Shown: positions 51,908-60,637, counted from the first letter of the stretch. The stretch is 64,000 nucleotides of DNA from Rhodanobacter sp. (GCA_004298015.1 SCSE01000001.1:1-64000), one strand, 5' to 3'. The notes: generated by a model not told the origin, from the letters alone. Numbers and translations: made by a program.

Positions 51908-54900
51908 ATGATGCGTCGTCTGGTCGAATTTGCCCTGACCCAGCGGCTGCTGACGTTGCTGTTTGCGATTGGCATCGCGGCGGCAGGCAGCTGGGCGTTC
52001 GTGCAACTGCCGATCGATGCGTACCCCAATATCGCGCCCACCCAGGTCAAGTTGATTCTGAAGGCCCCGGGCATGACCCCGGAAGAGGTCGAGACACGGG
52101 TGGTGACGCCGCTGGAAATGGAGCTGCTGGGCATCCCTCACGCGCAGATGCTGCGCTCGACGGCGAAGTATGCGATCGCCGATGTCACACTCGACTTCAA
52201 GGACGGCACCGACATCTACTGGGCACGCCAGCAGGTGGCCGAGCGTTTCGCCGCTGCCTCAGGAGCGCTTCCGTCGGACGTCAGCGGCGGGTTGGCGCCG
52301 ATTGCCACGCCGCTGTCGGACATGTTCATGTTCACTATCGAAGGCGGTGGACTCAGCCTCGCCGAACGTCGCAGCCTGCTCGACTGGACGATTCGCCCGG
52401 CCTTGCGCACGATTCCCGGCGTCGCCGACCTGAATGCGCTTGGCGGCAAGGTGCGAAGCTATCTGGTGGTGCCAGACCGCGCGCGGCTTTCGGCTGCCGG
52501 GCTGCATTTTGGCGATGTGGTCTCGGCACTGCAACGTAACAACCGCAACGATGGCTCCGGCCGCCTGCGGCAAGGGGAAGATGCAGTAATCGTGCGTGTC
52601 GAAGGTGCCATCCGCACCCTCGCGGACGCGCGCCGCGTGGTGGTGACGATGCGCGATGGCGTGCCGGTGCGGGTAGGTGACGTCGCCGACGTGGCTTACG
52701 GCAGCATGACCCGCTACGGCGCGGTGACCCGCGATGGTGTGGGTGAATCGGTGGAGGGCCTGGTGGTAGGCCTGCGTGGCGCCGATGCGTCCAGGGTGGT
52801 CGCCCAGGTACGCGACAAGCTGGCGGCGCTGAAGTCCTCATTGCCGCCAGGCACCCGGATCGAAGTGTTCTATGACCGCAGCGCCTTGATCGAGCGTGCC
52901 GTGGGTACCGTCAGGAATGCGTTGATCGAGGCCACCGTGCTGGTGGTGATCCTGCTGTTGCTGTTTCTGGGCGATCTGCGCGCGGCGCTGGTGGTGTCGC
53001 TGACCCTGCCGCTGGCGGCGCTGACTACCTTCCTGTTGATGCACCTGTTCGGCATGAGTGCCAACCTGATGAGCCTGGGCGGATTGGCGATTGCGCTGGG
53101 CATGCTGGTGGACGCCGCGGTGGTGGTGGTGGAAAACACCACCAGTCACCTGGCGCCGGGTGGCGAAGCTTCGACCTTGCCGCGGCGTCATCGGGTGTAC
53201 CGCGCGGTGGCCGAGGTAGCCACCCCGGTCACCGCCGGCATCGTAATCATCTGCCTGGTGTTTGTGCCCCTGCTGACACTGCAGGGTCTCGAGGGCAAGC
53301 TGTTTGCGCCGGTGGCGCTGACCATCGTGTTTGCGCTGGCGGCATCGCTGCTGTTGTCGTTGACGGTGATACCCGCATTGTGCGCGATGCTGTTGCGGGA
53401 ACGCCCACACCACGTGCCATGGCTGATGCGCGTGCTCGACCGGGCCTACCGGCCGCTGCTGGACTGGTCGCTGGCGAACGGCCGCTGGATGGGGGTGGCC
53501 GCCGGGCTGACCTTGCTGTTGGGCGTGCTGGCTTACCTGGGTACCGGCAAGACCTTCATGCCGACGATGGACGAGGGCGATGTGTTGATGCAGCTGACCA
53601 AGCAGCCGTCGATCAGCCTGCAGGCGTCGCGGGACCAGGACCTGGCAGTGGAACGCGCAATCAAGGCCAGCCTGCCCGAAGTGGAGCATGTGGTGGCGCG
53701 GCTGGGCGCCGACGAGCTCGGTCTGGATCCGATGAGCCTCAATGAAACCGACATGTTCCTGCAGCTGAAGCCGAAGTCGAGCTGGCGCGAGCCGAGTCGT
53801 GCCTGGCTGGAAGCTCAGCTGCGCGAGGTGATGAAGAACTTTCCCAGTATCGAATACGGCTTTACCCAGCCAATCCAGATGCGGGTTTCGGAAATGCTTA
53901 CCGGCAGTCGCGGCGATGTGGCGGTGAAAGTATTCGGCCCGGAACTGGCGACCCTCAACCAGCTCGCCAATCGGGTGGCGGCGATCCTGGCGAAGACCCG
54001 GGGCGGTCAGGACGTGATAGCGCAGACCCAGGAGGGTGTGCGCTACCTTGGCGTGCAAATCGACCGACAAGCAGCCGGGCGCTATGGTCTGGACGTGGCC
54101 ACGATCCAGGACGAACTGCGCGCGCAACTGGAGGGCCAGGGTGCCGGCACGGTGATCGAAAGAGAACAGCGCACGCCGATCATCGTGCGCGGCTCGCGGC
54201 ATATCGCCGATACACCGATGCTGTTCGAGCGGCTGAGTCTGGCGCGCGGCGGCGCGGGGGAGGTGCCGCTCGATCAGGTCGCCCGCTTGCAGGCCACCAC
54301 CGGCCCGGTACAGGTTCGTCGCGAGAATGGCTCGCGCTTTGCGCTGGTGCAGGCCAACGTGGCCGGACGGGATCTGGTCGGCTTTGTCGAGGAAGCACAA
54401 GCGACCGTGGGGCGCGACGTCCATCTGCCGGCTGGCTACAGCATCAGCTGGGGCGGTCAGTTCGAAAACCAGCAACGCGCGGCCGCGCGGCTGGCGATCG
54501 TGGTGCCGGTCGCCCTGGTGCTGATTTTCCTGGTGCTGTTTTCCACCTTCGGCTCGATCCGCCAGGCGCTGCTGATTCTCTGCAACGTGCCGTTTGCGCT
54601 GGTCGGCGGCATGCTCACGCTGTGGTTGACCGGGCAGTACCTGTCGGTGCCGGCCTCGGTCGGTTTCATTGCCCTGCTCGGTATCGCGGTACTCAATGGT
54701 CTGGTGCTGGTGTCCCATTTCAACCAGCTCCGCGCCACCGGCCTGCCGATGACCGAGGCAGTGCGTGAAGGCGCGCTGCGCCGCCTGCGTCCGGTGATGA
54801 TGACCGCATCGATCACCGCGCTGGGCCTGGTGCCGTTGTTGCTGGCCAGCGGTCCCGGTTCCGAGGTGCAGCGGCCGCTGGCAGTGGTGGTGATCGGTGG

Positions 54901-54970
54901 CCTGGTCAGCTGCACCGCCTTGACCCTGCTGTTGCTGCCCGTGTTGTACCGCCGCTATGGCGAGGCTTGA
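51908..54970 (+). CDS. RND efflux transporter permease, heavy-metal (HME) type
   Basis: Proton-driven pump of 1020 residues with twelve helices and two large periplasmic loops. It is HME-like by TGKTFMPTMDEGDVLMQLTK and the IQMRVSEMLTGSRGDVAVKVFG region. The helix 4 motif GGLAIALGMLVDAAVVVVEN keeps Asp402 and Glu409, but has Ala396 where CzcA-type Zn/Co/Cd pumps carry a first Asp; in this it resembles CusA. The Met triad of CusA is only partly present. The substrate metal is therefore open. It is flanked by its adaptor, a DUF3240 protein and a TolC-family channel. Confidence 0.9.
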   Translation: MMRRLVEFALTQRLLTLLFAIGIAAAGSWAFVQLPIDAYPNIAPTQVKLILKAPGMTPEEVETRVVTPLEMELLGIPHAQMLRSTAKYAIADVTLDFKDGTDIYWARQQVAERFAAASGALPSDVSGGLAPIATPLSDMFMFTIEGGGLSLAERRSLLDWTIRPALRTIPGVADLNALGGKVRSYLVVPDRARLSAAGLHFGDVVSALQRNNRNDGSGRLRQGEDAVIVRVEGAIRTLADARRVVVTMRDGVPVRVGDVADVAYGSMTRYGAVTRDGVGESVEGLVVGLRGADASRVVAQVRDKLAALKSSLPPGTRIEVFYDRSALIERAVGTVRNALIEATVLVVILLLLFLGDLRAALVVSLTLPLAALTTFLLMHLFGMSANLMSLGGLAIALGMLVDAAVVVVENTTSHLAPGGEASTLPRRHRVYRAVAEVATPVTAGIVIICLVFVPLLTLQGLEGKLFAPVALTIVFALAASLLLSLTVIPALCAMLLRERPHHVPWLMRVLDRAYRPLLDWSLANGRWMGVAAGLTLLLGVLAYLGTGKTFMPTMDEGDVLMQLTKQPSISLQASRDQDLAVERAIKASLPEVEHVVARLGADELGLDPMSLNETDMFLQLKPKSSWREPSRAWLEAQLREVMKNFPSIEYGFTQPIQMRVSEMLTGSRGDVAVKVFGPELATLNQLANRVAAILAKTRGGQDVIAQTQEGVRYLGVQIDRQAAGRYGLDVATIQDELRAQLEGQGAGTVIEREQRTPIIVRGSRHIADTPMLFERLSLARGGAGEVPLDQVARLQATTGPVQVRRENGSRFALVQANVAGRDLVGFVEEAQATVGRDVHLPAGYSISWGGQFENQQRAAARLAIVVPVALVLIFLVLFSTFGSIRQALLILCNVPFALVGGMLTLWLTGQYLSVPASVGFIALLGIAVLNGLVLVSHFNQLRATGLPMTEAVREGALRRLRPVMMTASITALGLVPLLLASGPGSEVQRPLAVVVIGGLVSCTALTLLLLPVLYRRYGEA

Positions 54971-54979
54971 GGAGGTCGT

Positions 54980-55291
54980 ATGACGATGCTGTTGAAACGG
55001 CTGACGATGGTCGTGCCGCGTGAAATCGAAGAGTCCCTGGTGGCCGTCTTGCTGGACATCGAGCCGGCGTTGCCTGGCTTCACCACGATGGCAGTGGATG
55101 GCCATGGCGAAGGTTTCGCCCAGGCCAGCGTGCGTGAAAGCGTGCGTGGCCGTGTCGACCGCCGGATGCTGTGGATGGTCTTGCCGCAGGGTGACGAACA
55201 GCGCGTGCTGGCGCAGCTGTCCGCGCGCTTGCCACACAGTCAGATCGTGTGGTGGATCGAGCCGGTCGAGGCGATGGGGAGGCTGGCATGA
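54980..55291 (+). CDS. DUF3240 family PII-like small protein
   Basis: A 103-residue protein with the pattern of DUF3240: KRLTMVVPREIEESLVAVLLDIEP, GFTTMAVDGHGEGF and LSARLPHSQIVWWIEPVEAMGRL. Its size and beta-alpha-beta arrangement resemble PII signalling proteins. DUF3240 genes occur beside heavy-metal RND pumps, so it may sense a ligand and modulate the pump. A GGAGG precedes the ATG, and the stop overlaps the start of the channel gene (ATGA). Confidence 0.85.
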   Translation: MTMLLKRLTMVVPREIEESLVAVLLDIEPALPGFTTMAVDGHGEGFAQASVRESVRGRVDRRMLWMVLPQGDEQRVLAQLSARLPHSQIVWWIEPVEAMGRLA

Positions 55292-56562
55292 GGCATGCGT
55301 TCTGGCTTATCGCATTGTGGGCGGCGGCCGGCCATGCGCAGCCGCCAGCCCGTGATACCTCGCTGCCGCCGCAGGAGCTGGTGCTGCGGGCGATCGAGGC
55401 CACCCCCGAAGTCCATGCCGCCGAGGCGCAACTGGCACGCGCCGAAGCGGAGCAACGCATGCGTCGCGTAGGCTCCCACGAGACCCAGTTGACGGTGCTG
55501 CCGCAACAGCGCCAGGTCGAGGGCGGTGCGCGCTATCGTGAGTGGGAAGTCGCGCTCGCACGGGGCGTACGCTGGCCCGGCAAGGCGCGGCTCGATCGCG
55601 AGATTGGTGCGCAGGGGTATGAAGCCGCCCGGCTGCTGCTGGAGGACGCACATCATGCCGGGGCGCGGCGCCTGCTGGCCCTGTGGACGGACTGGCAGCG
55701 TGCCGGCGTAGTGGCGGATGTTCAGCAGAGCCAGGTGGCGCTGTGGCAACGTGACCTGGCCGTGGTGCGGCGCCGGGTGCAGTTAGGTGACGCCGCGCGT
55801 CGCGATCTGGTGACGGTCGAGGCGGCCCTGGCGCAGGCACGGGCCAGCGCCTTGCAGGCCTTGGCCGCGCAGATGTCGGCGCGGCTCGCACTGGTCAGCG
55901 AGTTTCCCGGCTTGCCGTTGCCGCAACAGGTCTTTTTGCCGACGGTACCGCCCCGTCTGGGCGACAACGACTGGGTCGCCCTGGTGCTGCAACGCAGCCA
56001 CGAAGTGGGCGCCGCCGAAGCCATGGTGCAACAGAGGCGGGCCGAGGCAGCGCGCGCCCGTGCCGAGCGCATGCCCGATCCGGTGGTGGGGATCCGTGTG
56101 CTCAATGAGCGCGGTGGGCGCGAACGGGCGCTGGGCCTGACGCTGTCGATCCCGCTTGGGGGCAGCTACCGCGGTGCCGTGGCTGCCGCCGCCGGTGCTG
56201 ATGCGCTGGCAGCCGAGGCTCGCCTGAGCATGGTGCGTCGCGAGGCGAAACACGATGTACAGCTGGCCGTGGCGATGGCGCGCAGCCTGCATGGTATCTG
56301 GCAACAGCAAAAGGTGGCGCGCACTGCCGCCGAGGCAAGTGCGAGCAAGGCCGAGCGTGCGTACGCACTGGGCGAGAGCAGCCTGACCGATGTGTTGGCG
56401 GCGCGGCGGGTGGTGCAGGAAACCGCATTGGCCGAACGACGAGCCAGCATCGACGCGGTCGAGGCCGTGGCGCGGGTCGAAGTGGATGCACATGAGCTCT
56501 GGCATCGTCATGAGGGTGCGGACGACGACGCGGCGCCGAGCCTGCCGAGCCTCGATTACTGA
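55288..56562 (+). CDS. TolC-family outer-membrane channel of the RND pump
   Basis: Outer-membrane efflux protein (CzcC/CusC-like). After the signal peptide FWLIALWAAAGHAQ come two repeats rich in Ala/Arg/Gln helices, ending in LRLARRVVQ-type helices such as AERAYALGESSLTDVLAARRVVQETALAERRA, the typical end of OEP repeats. There is no lipobox Cys. At 424 residues it has CzcC length. It starts on the DUF3240 stop and is the last gene of the operon. Confidence 0.88.
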   Translation: MRHAFWLIALWAAAGHAQPPARDTSLPPQELVLRAIEATPEVHAAEAQLARAEAEQRMRRVGSHETQLTVLPQQRQVEGGARYREWEVALARGVRWPGKARLDREIGAQGYEAARLLLEDAHHAGARRLLALWTDWQRAGVVADVQQSQVALWQRDLAVVRRRVQLGDAARRDLVTVEAALAQARASALQALAAQMSARLALVSEFPGLPLPQQVFLPTVPPRLGDNDWVALVLQRSHEVGAAEAMVQQRRAEAARARAERMPDPVVGIRVLNERGGRERALGLTLSIPLGGSYRGAVAAAAGADALAAEARLSMVRREAKHDVQLAVAMARSLHGIWQQQKVARTAAEASASKAERAYALGESSLTDVLAARRVVQETALAERRASIDAVEAVARVEVDAHELWHRHEGADDDAAPSLPSLDY

Positions 56563-56658
56563 TCACAGCGACAGCACTGGACCGCAAAAGTCGGCTTTCC
56601 ACGTGATCGGGCTTGCCTTGGCGCAATAACTTTCGGGCACCTGATGGCCAGTTTTGCG

Positions 56659-56690
56659 TTGACATTTCCGCATCGCAGCAGAACAATATA
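56659..56690 (+). promoter_or_regulatory. Candidate sigma70 promoter upstream of the mgtA leader
   Basis: A consensus TTGACA (56659-56664) is followed, 18 bases on, by ACAATA, or 20 bases on by AATATA. The -35 box is perfect while the -10 box is only fair. It lies about 230 bases before the small ORF and would produce a leader holding all the paired segments described for 56758-56917. Confidence 0.45.
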
Positions 56691-56757
56691 CGCGCTACCG
56701 GGCATGTTGCGCACGGCGGCTCCCAGTCCAGACAAACCAAAGGCATATGGACGTTTA

Positions 56758-56917
56758 CCCTAGTCGCAACGTCGACATCCGCTCGCTTCGGGTGCCGGCG
56801 TCACACAATCCGTTGAACGCCTGCGGCGACCGCCTGCGGTCGGCTGGCGCTTTCCTCGACTAGGGAAGCCCGGCCCACCCTGACGACGCCAATGGCGTCG
56901 TTACGAGGAGATGGGCC
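56758..56917 (+). promoter_or_regulatory. Structured RNA leader with alternative pairings at a ribosome-binding site
   Basis: Several complementary segments converge here. CCCTAGTCG (56758-56766) pairs perfectly with CGACTAGGG (56857-56865). CGACCG and CGGTCG make a hairpin (56827-56842). TTTCCTCG (56851-56858) can pair with the ribosome-binding segment CGAGGAGA (56904-56911). Alternatively, CTTTCC (56850-56855) can pair with GGGAAG (56863-56868). GGCCCA (56872-56877) can pair with TGGGCC (56912-56917), which would form a pseudoknot with the previous helix. TGACGACGCC and GGCGTCGTTA form a ten-pair hairpin (56881-56903) filling the space directly before the ribosome-binding segment. Alternative sequestering or freeing of GAGGAG is the logic of a translational riboswitch. 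The location upstream of an Mg2+ transporter suggests a Mg2+ or related signal. I do not recognise it as a known class. Confidence 0.6.
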
Positions 56918-56918
56918 A

Positions 56919-57131
56919 ATGAAGCTCCTTCGCGATTTGATCTGCCTGCGTGCCCATGGCCGCAGCCTTTTGCAGGGCCGGCGACGTGCGCCGGACCGTC
57001 GCTATGCGGTGACCGTGCCGCAACCGCTAGCCGCTCATGCGTCTGCAGCCACCGCCAGCGGTGCGGTGGCGACTGCCCAGGCGGTAGACACTACGCCGCC
57101 TGCCCCGTTCGGTTGGCTGTCCAGCTGCTGA
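56919..57131 (+). CDS. 70-residue small protein or leader peptide upstream of mgtA
   Basis: An ATG eight bases after GAGGAG opens a frame beginning MKLLRDLICLRAHGRSLLQ, followed by a very basic GRRRAPDRR, an Ala-rich middle and a Pro-containing end DTTPPAPFGWLSSC. I do not recognise a family. The strong ribosome-binding site lies inside the structured leader, so translation of this frame is what that structure would control. It ends 98 bases before mgtA. It may be a regulatory leader peptide, comparable in position to MgtL of enteric bacteria (no sequence similarity), or a small membrane-associated protein. Confidence 0.5.
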   Translation: MKLLRDLICLRAHGRSLLQGRRRAPDRRYAVTVPQPLAAHASAATASGAVATAQAVDTTPPAPFGWLSSC

Positions 57132-57165
57132 TCGGGCTTCTCATACTCCGCTTCCACCGCTGATG

Positions 57166-57189
57166 TGTGGCACGCGATTGTGTGCCGCA
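57166..57189 (+). promoter_or_regulatory. Hairpin between the small ORF and mgtA
   Basis: TGTGGCAC and GTGCCGCA form an eight-pair stem with one G-U pair and an eight-base loop. It lies about 40 bases before the mgtA ATG, whose own ribosome-binding site is weak. It could be part of the control of mgtA by translation of the small ORF upstream. Confidence 0.4.
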
Positions 57190-57229
57190 TCGTCACCAGC
57201 CGCAGCACGTCGAAACACGGTAGCCGTCC

Positions 57230-59878
57230 ATGAGCAAGCAAACGATCCAGGCGACGGTGAAGACCGCGCCCGCGGCACAGCGCGCGGTAGTGGCTGCCGA
57301 AGCGTTCCGCGGCAATGAGGAGCTGTTGACCGCGCTGCAGACCACGCCGAGCGGGTTGGACGAGGAGCAGATCAGCGAGCGGCTGCACCGCGACGGCCTC
57401 AACGAGGTGTCGCACGAAAAGCCGCCGCACTGGGCGCTGCAATTGCTGCGGGCGTTCAAGAACCCGTTCATCATCGTGCTGCTGCTATTGGCCGTAGTGG
57501 AGATTTTCGCGGCACCCGACGATCTTTCCGGACCGATCATCATCGCGGTGATGGTCAGCGTCAGCGTGCTGCTGAACTTCAGCCAGGAATACCGTTCATC
57601 GCGTTCCGCCGAGAATCTCAAGGCGATGGTGCGCAATACGGCAGCGGTCACCCGCAAGGCATCGGACGGACACAGCGAACAGATCGAGGTGCCGGTGGTC
57701 GAACTGGTGGTCGGCGACATCGTTCATCTGGCGGCCGGCGACATGGTGCCGGCGGATCTGCGTCTGCTCAGCGCAAAGGACCTGTTCATCAGCCAGGCGA
57801 TCCTGACCGGCGAATCCTTGCCGGTGGAGAAGTCCGCGCCGTCGCGCATGGCGAATCAGGACGCTGGCCAGGCCGCAACCGGTAGCGCGCTGGATCTGCC
57901 GACGGTCTGCTACATGGGCACCAACGTGATCAGCGGTACCGCGGCGGCCGTGGTGGTGGCCACCGGGGCGCGCAGCTACCTGGGGTCGCTGGCGCACAGC
58001 ATGACGGGTCAGCGTGTGCAGACCAGTTTCGACCGGGGCGTGAACAGCGTCAGCTGGCTGCTGATCCGCTTCATGGCGGTGATGGTGCCGATCGTTTTCC
58101 TGATCCAGGGTTTTGGTAAACACGACTGGCTCGAAGCGTTCCTGTTCGCGCTGTCGGTGGCGGTGGGGCTGACCCCGGAAATGTTGCCGCTGATCGTCAC
58201 CGCCAATCTGGCCAAGGGCGCGATGGCGATGTCCAAGCGCAAGGTCGTGGTCAAGCGGCTCAACGCGATCCAGAACTTTGGTGCGATGGATGTGCTGTGC
58301 ACCGACAAGACCGGCACCCTGACGCTGGACAAGATCGTGCTCGAGCGCCACCTCGACCTGGACGGTGAGGAATCCAACGAGGCACTCGAATACGGTTACC
58401 TCAACAGCCGTTTCCAGACCGGGCTGAAGAACCTGATGGACAAGGCGGTGCTGGAGCATCGCGACCTGGAATCCGCGGCGATGCGCTACCGGGTGATCGA
58501 CGAAATCCCGTTCGACTTCCAGCGCCGGCGAATGTCGGTGGTGGTCGCCAACGATGACGGCGAGCATCTGCTGATCTGCAAGGGTGCGGTGGAGGAGATG
58601 TTGTCGATCTGCACGTTTGCCCGCACCGGCGACGTCACCGAGCCGATGAACGAGCAGCGACGTCAGGAAATCAAGGCGATGACGCATCGGCTCAATGAAG
58701 ACGGATTGCGCGTGCTGGTGGTCGCCGTGCGGCGCTTGCCGGCCCAGGACCGCCCCTACAGTACGGCCGACGAGGATGACCTGGTGGCGGTTGGCTGCCT
58801 GGCCTTCCTCGATCCGCCCAAGGACTCCGCGGCCACCGCGATCCGCGCGCTTCACCACCATGGCGTCGAGGTGAAGGTGATCACCGGCGACAACGAGGCG
58901 GTGACGCGCAAGATCTGTCGCGAGGTCGGGCTGGACGTCACTCACTCCGTACAGGGTAGGGACATCGAATCGCTCGACGATGGCGCGCTGGATGCACTGG
59001 TTGCTCGGGTTACGGTGTTTGCCAAGATGTCGCCGATGCAGAAGGCGCGGGTGGTGCGCTCATTGCAGCGTCAGGGGCATACCGTCGGCTTCCTCGGCGA
59101 CGGTATCAACGATGCGCCCGCCCTGCACGATGCGGATGTGGGCATTTCGGTGGATACCGCCACCGACATCGCCAAGGAGTCGGCGGACATCATCCTGCTG
59201 GAAAAGAACCTGATGGTGCTGGAGGAGGGGGTGCTCGAAGGACGCATCACCTTCGGCAACATCATGAAGTACATCAAGATGACTGCCAGCTCCAATTTCG
59301 GCAACGTGCTGAGCATGCTGATTGCCAGCATCTTCCTGCCGTTCCTGCCGATGCTGCCACTGCAGATCCTGGTGTTGAACCTGTTGTACGACATCTCGCA
59401 GCTGTCGATTCCCTTCGACCGGATGGACGAGGAATACCTGCGCAAGCCGCGCAAGTGGGATGCCGGCGACATCGGGCGCTTCATGGTATGGATCGGCCCG
59501 GCCAGCTCGCTATTCGACATGACCACCTTCGTGTTGCTGTGGTTCGTGTTCGGCGCAAACAACATGGCGCACCAGTCGCTGTTCCAGTCCGGCTGGTTCA
59601 TCGAGAGCCTGCTGACGCAGACCCTGGTGGTGCACATGATCCGTACCCGAAAAATCCCCTTCCTGCAGAGCATCGCTGCCGCGCCGGTGCTCGGCCTGAC
59701 CACGGCGATCATCGTGATCGGCATGCTGATTCCGTACAGCACGATCGGCGCCAAGCTCGGCATGGTCGAACTGCCGCCGGTGTATTTCGCCTGGCTGGCG
59801 TTGACCGTGCTCGCCTACAGCGTGCTGACCCAGCTGATGAAGCTGATCTACATGCGGCGCTATGCGCGTTGGCTGTAG
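57230..59878 (+). CDS. mgtA: Magnesium-translocating P-type ATPase (MgtA/MgtB type)
   Basis: P3B-ATPase importing Mg2+ into the cytoplasm. It has the N-terminal cation ATPase domain (LNEVSHEKPPHWALQLLRAFKNPF), actuator motif ILTGES, phosphorylation site VLCTDKTGTLTL, nucleotide-binding domain with KGAVEEML, and hinge VGFLGDGINDAPAL. Ten membrane helices include VGLTPEMLPLIVTANLAKGA, the MgtA-type helix 4. At 882 residues it is near normal length. It lies downstream of the structured leader and small ORF. A weak ribosome-binding site before the ATG suggests that expression depends on the leader. Confidence 0.95.
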   Translation: MSKQTIQATVKTAPAAQRAVVAAEAFRGNEELLTALQTTPSGLDEEQISERLHRDGLNEVSHEKPPHWALQLLRAFKNPFIIVLLLLAVVEIFAAPDDLSGPIIIAVMVSVSVLLNFSQEYRSSRSAENLKAMVRNTAAVTRKASDGHSEQIEVPVVELVVGDIVHLAAGDMVPADLRLLSAKDLFISQAILTGESLPVEKSAPSRMANQDAGQAATGSALDLPTVCYMGTNVISGTAAAVVVATGARSYLGSLAHSMTGQRVQTSFDRGVNSVSWLLIRFMAVMVPIVFLIQGFGKHDWLEAFLFALSVAVGLTPEMLPLIVTANLAKGAMAMSKRKVVVKRLNAIQNFGAMDVLCTDKTGTLTLDKIVLERHLDLDGEESNEALEYGYLNSRFQTGLKNLMDKAVLEHRDLESAAMRYRVIDEIPFDFQRRRMSVVVANDDGEHLLICKGAVEEMLSICTFARTGDVTEPMNEQRRQEIKAMTHRLNEDGLRVLVVAVRRLPAQDRPYSTADEDDLVAVGCLAFLDPPKDSAATAIRALHHHGVEVKVITGDNEAVTRKICREVGLDVTHSVQGRDIESLDDGALDALVARVTVFAKMSPMQKARVVRSLQRQGHTVGFLGDGINDAPALHDADVGISVDTATDIAKESADIILLEKNLMVLEEGVLEGRITFGNIMKYIKMTASSNFGNVLSMLIASIFLPFLPMLPLQILVLNLLYDISQLSIPFDRMDEEYLRKPRKWDAGDIGRFMVWIGPASSLFDMTTFVLLWFVFGANNMAHQSLFQSGWFIESLLTQTLVVHMIRTRKIPFLQSIAAAPVLGLTTAIIVIGMLIPYSTIGAKLGMVELPPVYFAWLALTVLAYSVLTQLMKLIYMRRYARWL

Positions 59879-60004
59879 CGGGGCGGGCGTCGGGGCGTCG
59901 TACTGCTGCGGCAAGCGGATCGGCACCGGGTGGAGCGGAGCGGGTGCGAGGTCGGCGCAGGGTGTTCAGCGGATAGCGGGCTGCCACTCAGCAGCCGTGG
60001 CGAA

Positions 60005-60637
60005 TCAGTCGGCGCATGAGTCCGCTTTCGCGCGCCGTCGACGTCGACGTCGCCACCACAGCAGCACACCGATCAGCAGCACGAGGCCGACGAGGCCCCA
60101 CAGGCTGGCTTGCCCGCGGTGAATCCAGGTAATCAGCCATTGATGATTGTGGGCACCGAAATAGCCCAGATAAACCCAGATCGGTACGCTGATCAGGGCC
60201 GCCAGGGTATCGATCAGCAGAAAACGCGGGAATGAGACCCGGTGGGTGGTTCCCGCGGTGACATAAATGGTGGTGCGCATGCCGGGCAGGAAGCGCGCGA
60301 AAAACAGCATGCGGTTGCCGTAACGGTCGAACTTCTCCTGCACCTTGGCGTAGCGTGCCGGCGTGAGTACCCGGGCGACCAGCCGCCATTTGAGCATGCG
60401 ATCGCCGTAGTGGTGGCCGAGCAGGAAGATGCCCGAGTCGCCCAGCAGCACGCCGAACATGGTCAGCGCGAACATCGCATGCACATTGGCATAGCCGAGC
60501 CCGGCAATGACGCCGCCAGCCACCAGGGTGATGTCCTCGGGCAACGGTAGGCCGGCGCCACAGATCATCAGTGCGATGAACACGGCCAGATAGCCGTTGC
60601 GGGCGAAAATGGTCACCAGTGGTTCAAGCAGGTCCAT
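60005..60637 (-). CDS. DedA family membrane protein
   Basis: A 210-residue inner-membrane protein with VFIALMICGAGLPLPEDITLVAGGVIAG, LGDSGIFLLGHHYGDRM, FDRYGNRMLFFARFLPGMRTTIYVTAG and LIDTLAALISVPIWVYLGYFGA, all DedA/VTT domain motifs. DedA proteins are linked to lipid scrambling, membrane potential and envelope stress resistance. The C-terminus is highly basic (WWRRRRRRRAK). It is convergent with mgtA and lies just downstream of dnaG on the same strand. Confidence 0.92.
   Translation of the reverse strand: MDLLEPLVTIFARNGYLAVFIALMICGAGLPLPEDITLVAGGVIAGLGYANVHAMFALTMFGVLLGDSGIFLLGHHYGDRMLKWRLVARVLTPARYAKVQEKFDRYGNRMLFFARFLPGMRTTIYVTAGTTHRVSFPRFLLIDTLAALISVPIWVYLGYFGAHNHQWLITWIHRGQASLWGLVGLVLLIGVLLWWRRRRRRRAKADSCAD

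Noticed and set aside
52838-55237. 799-codon frame antisense to the RND pump
   Set aside because: Rich in Gln and His as expected from the reverse complement of GC-rich hydrophobic codons; the plus-strand pump is unambiguous.
56758-56917. Known classes such as yybP-ykoY or M-box riboswitch
   Set aside because: I could not find their conserved core segments here, so I did not assign the leader to either class.
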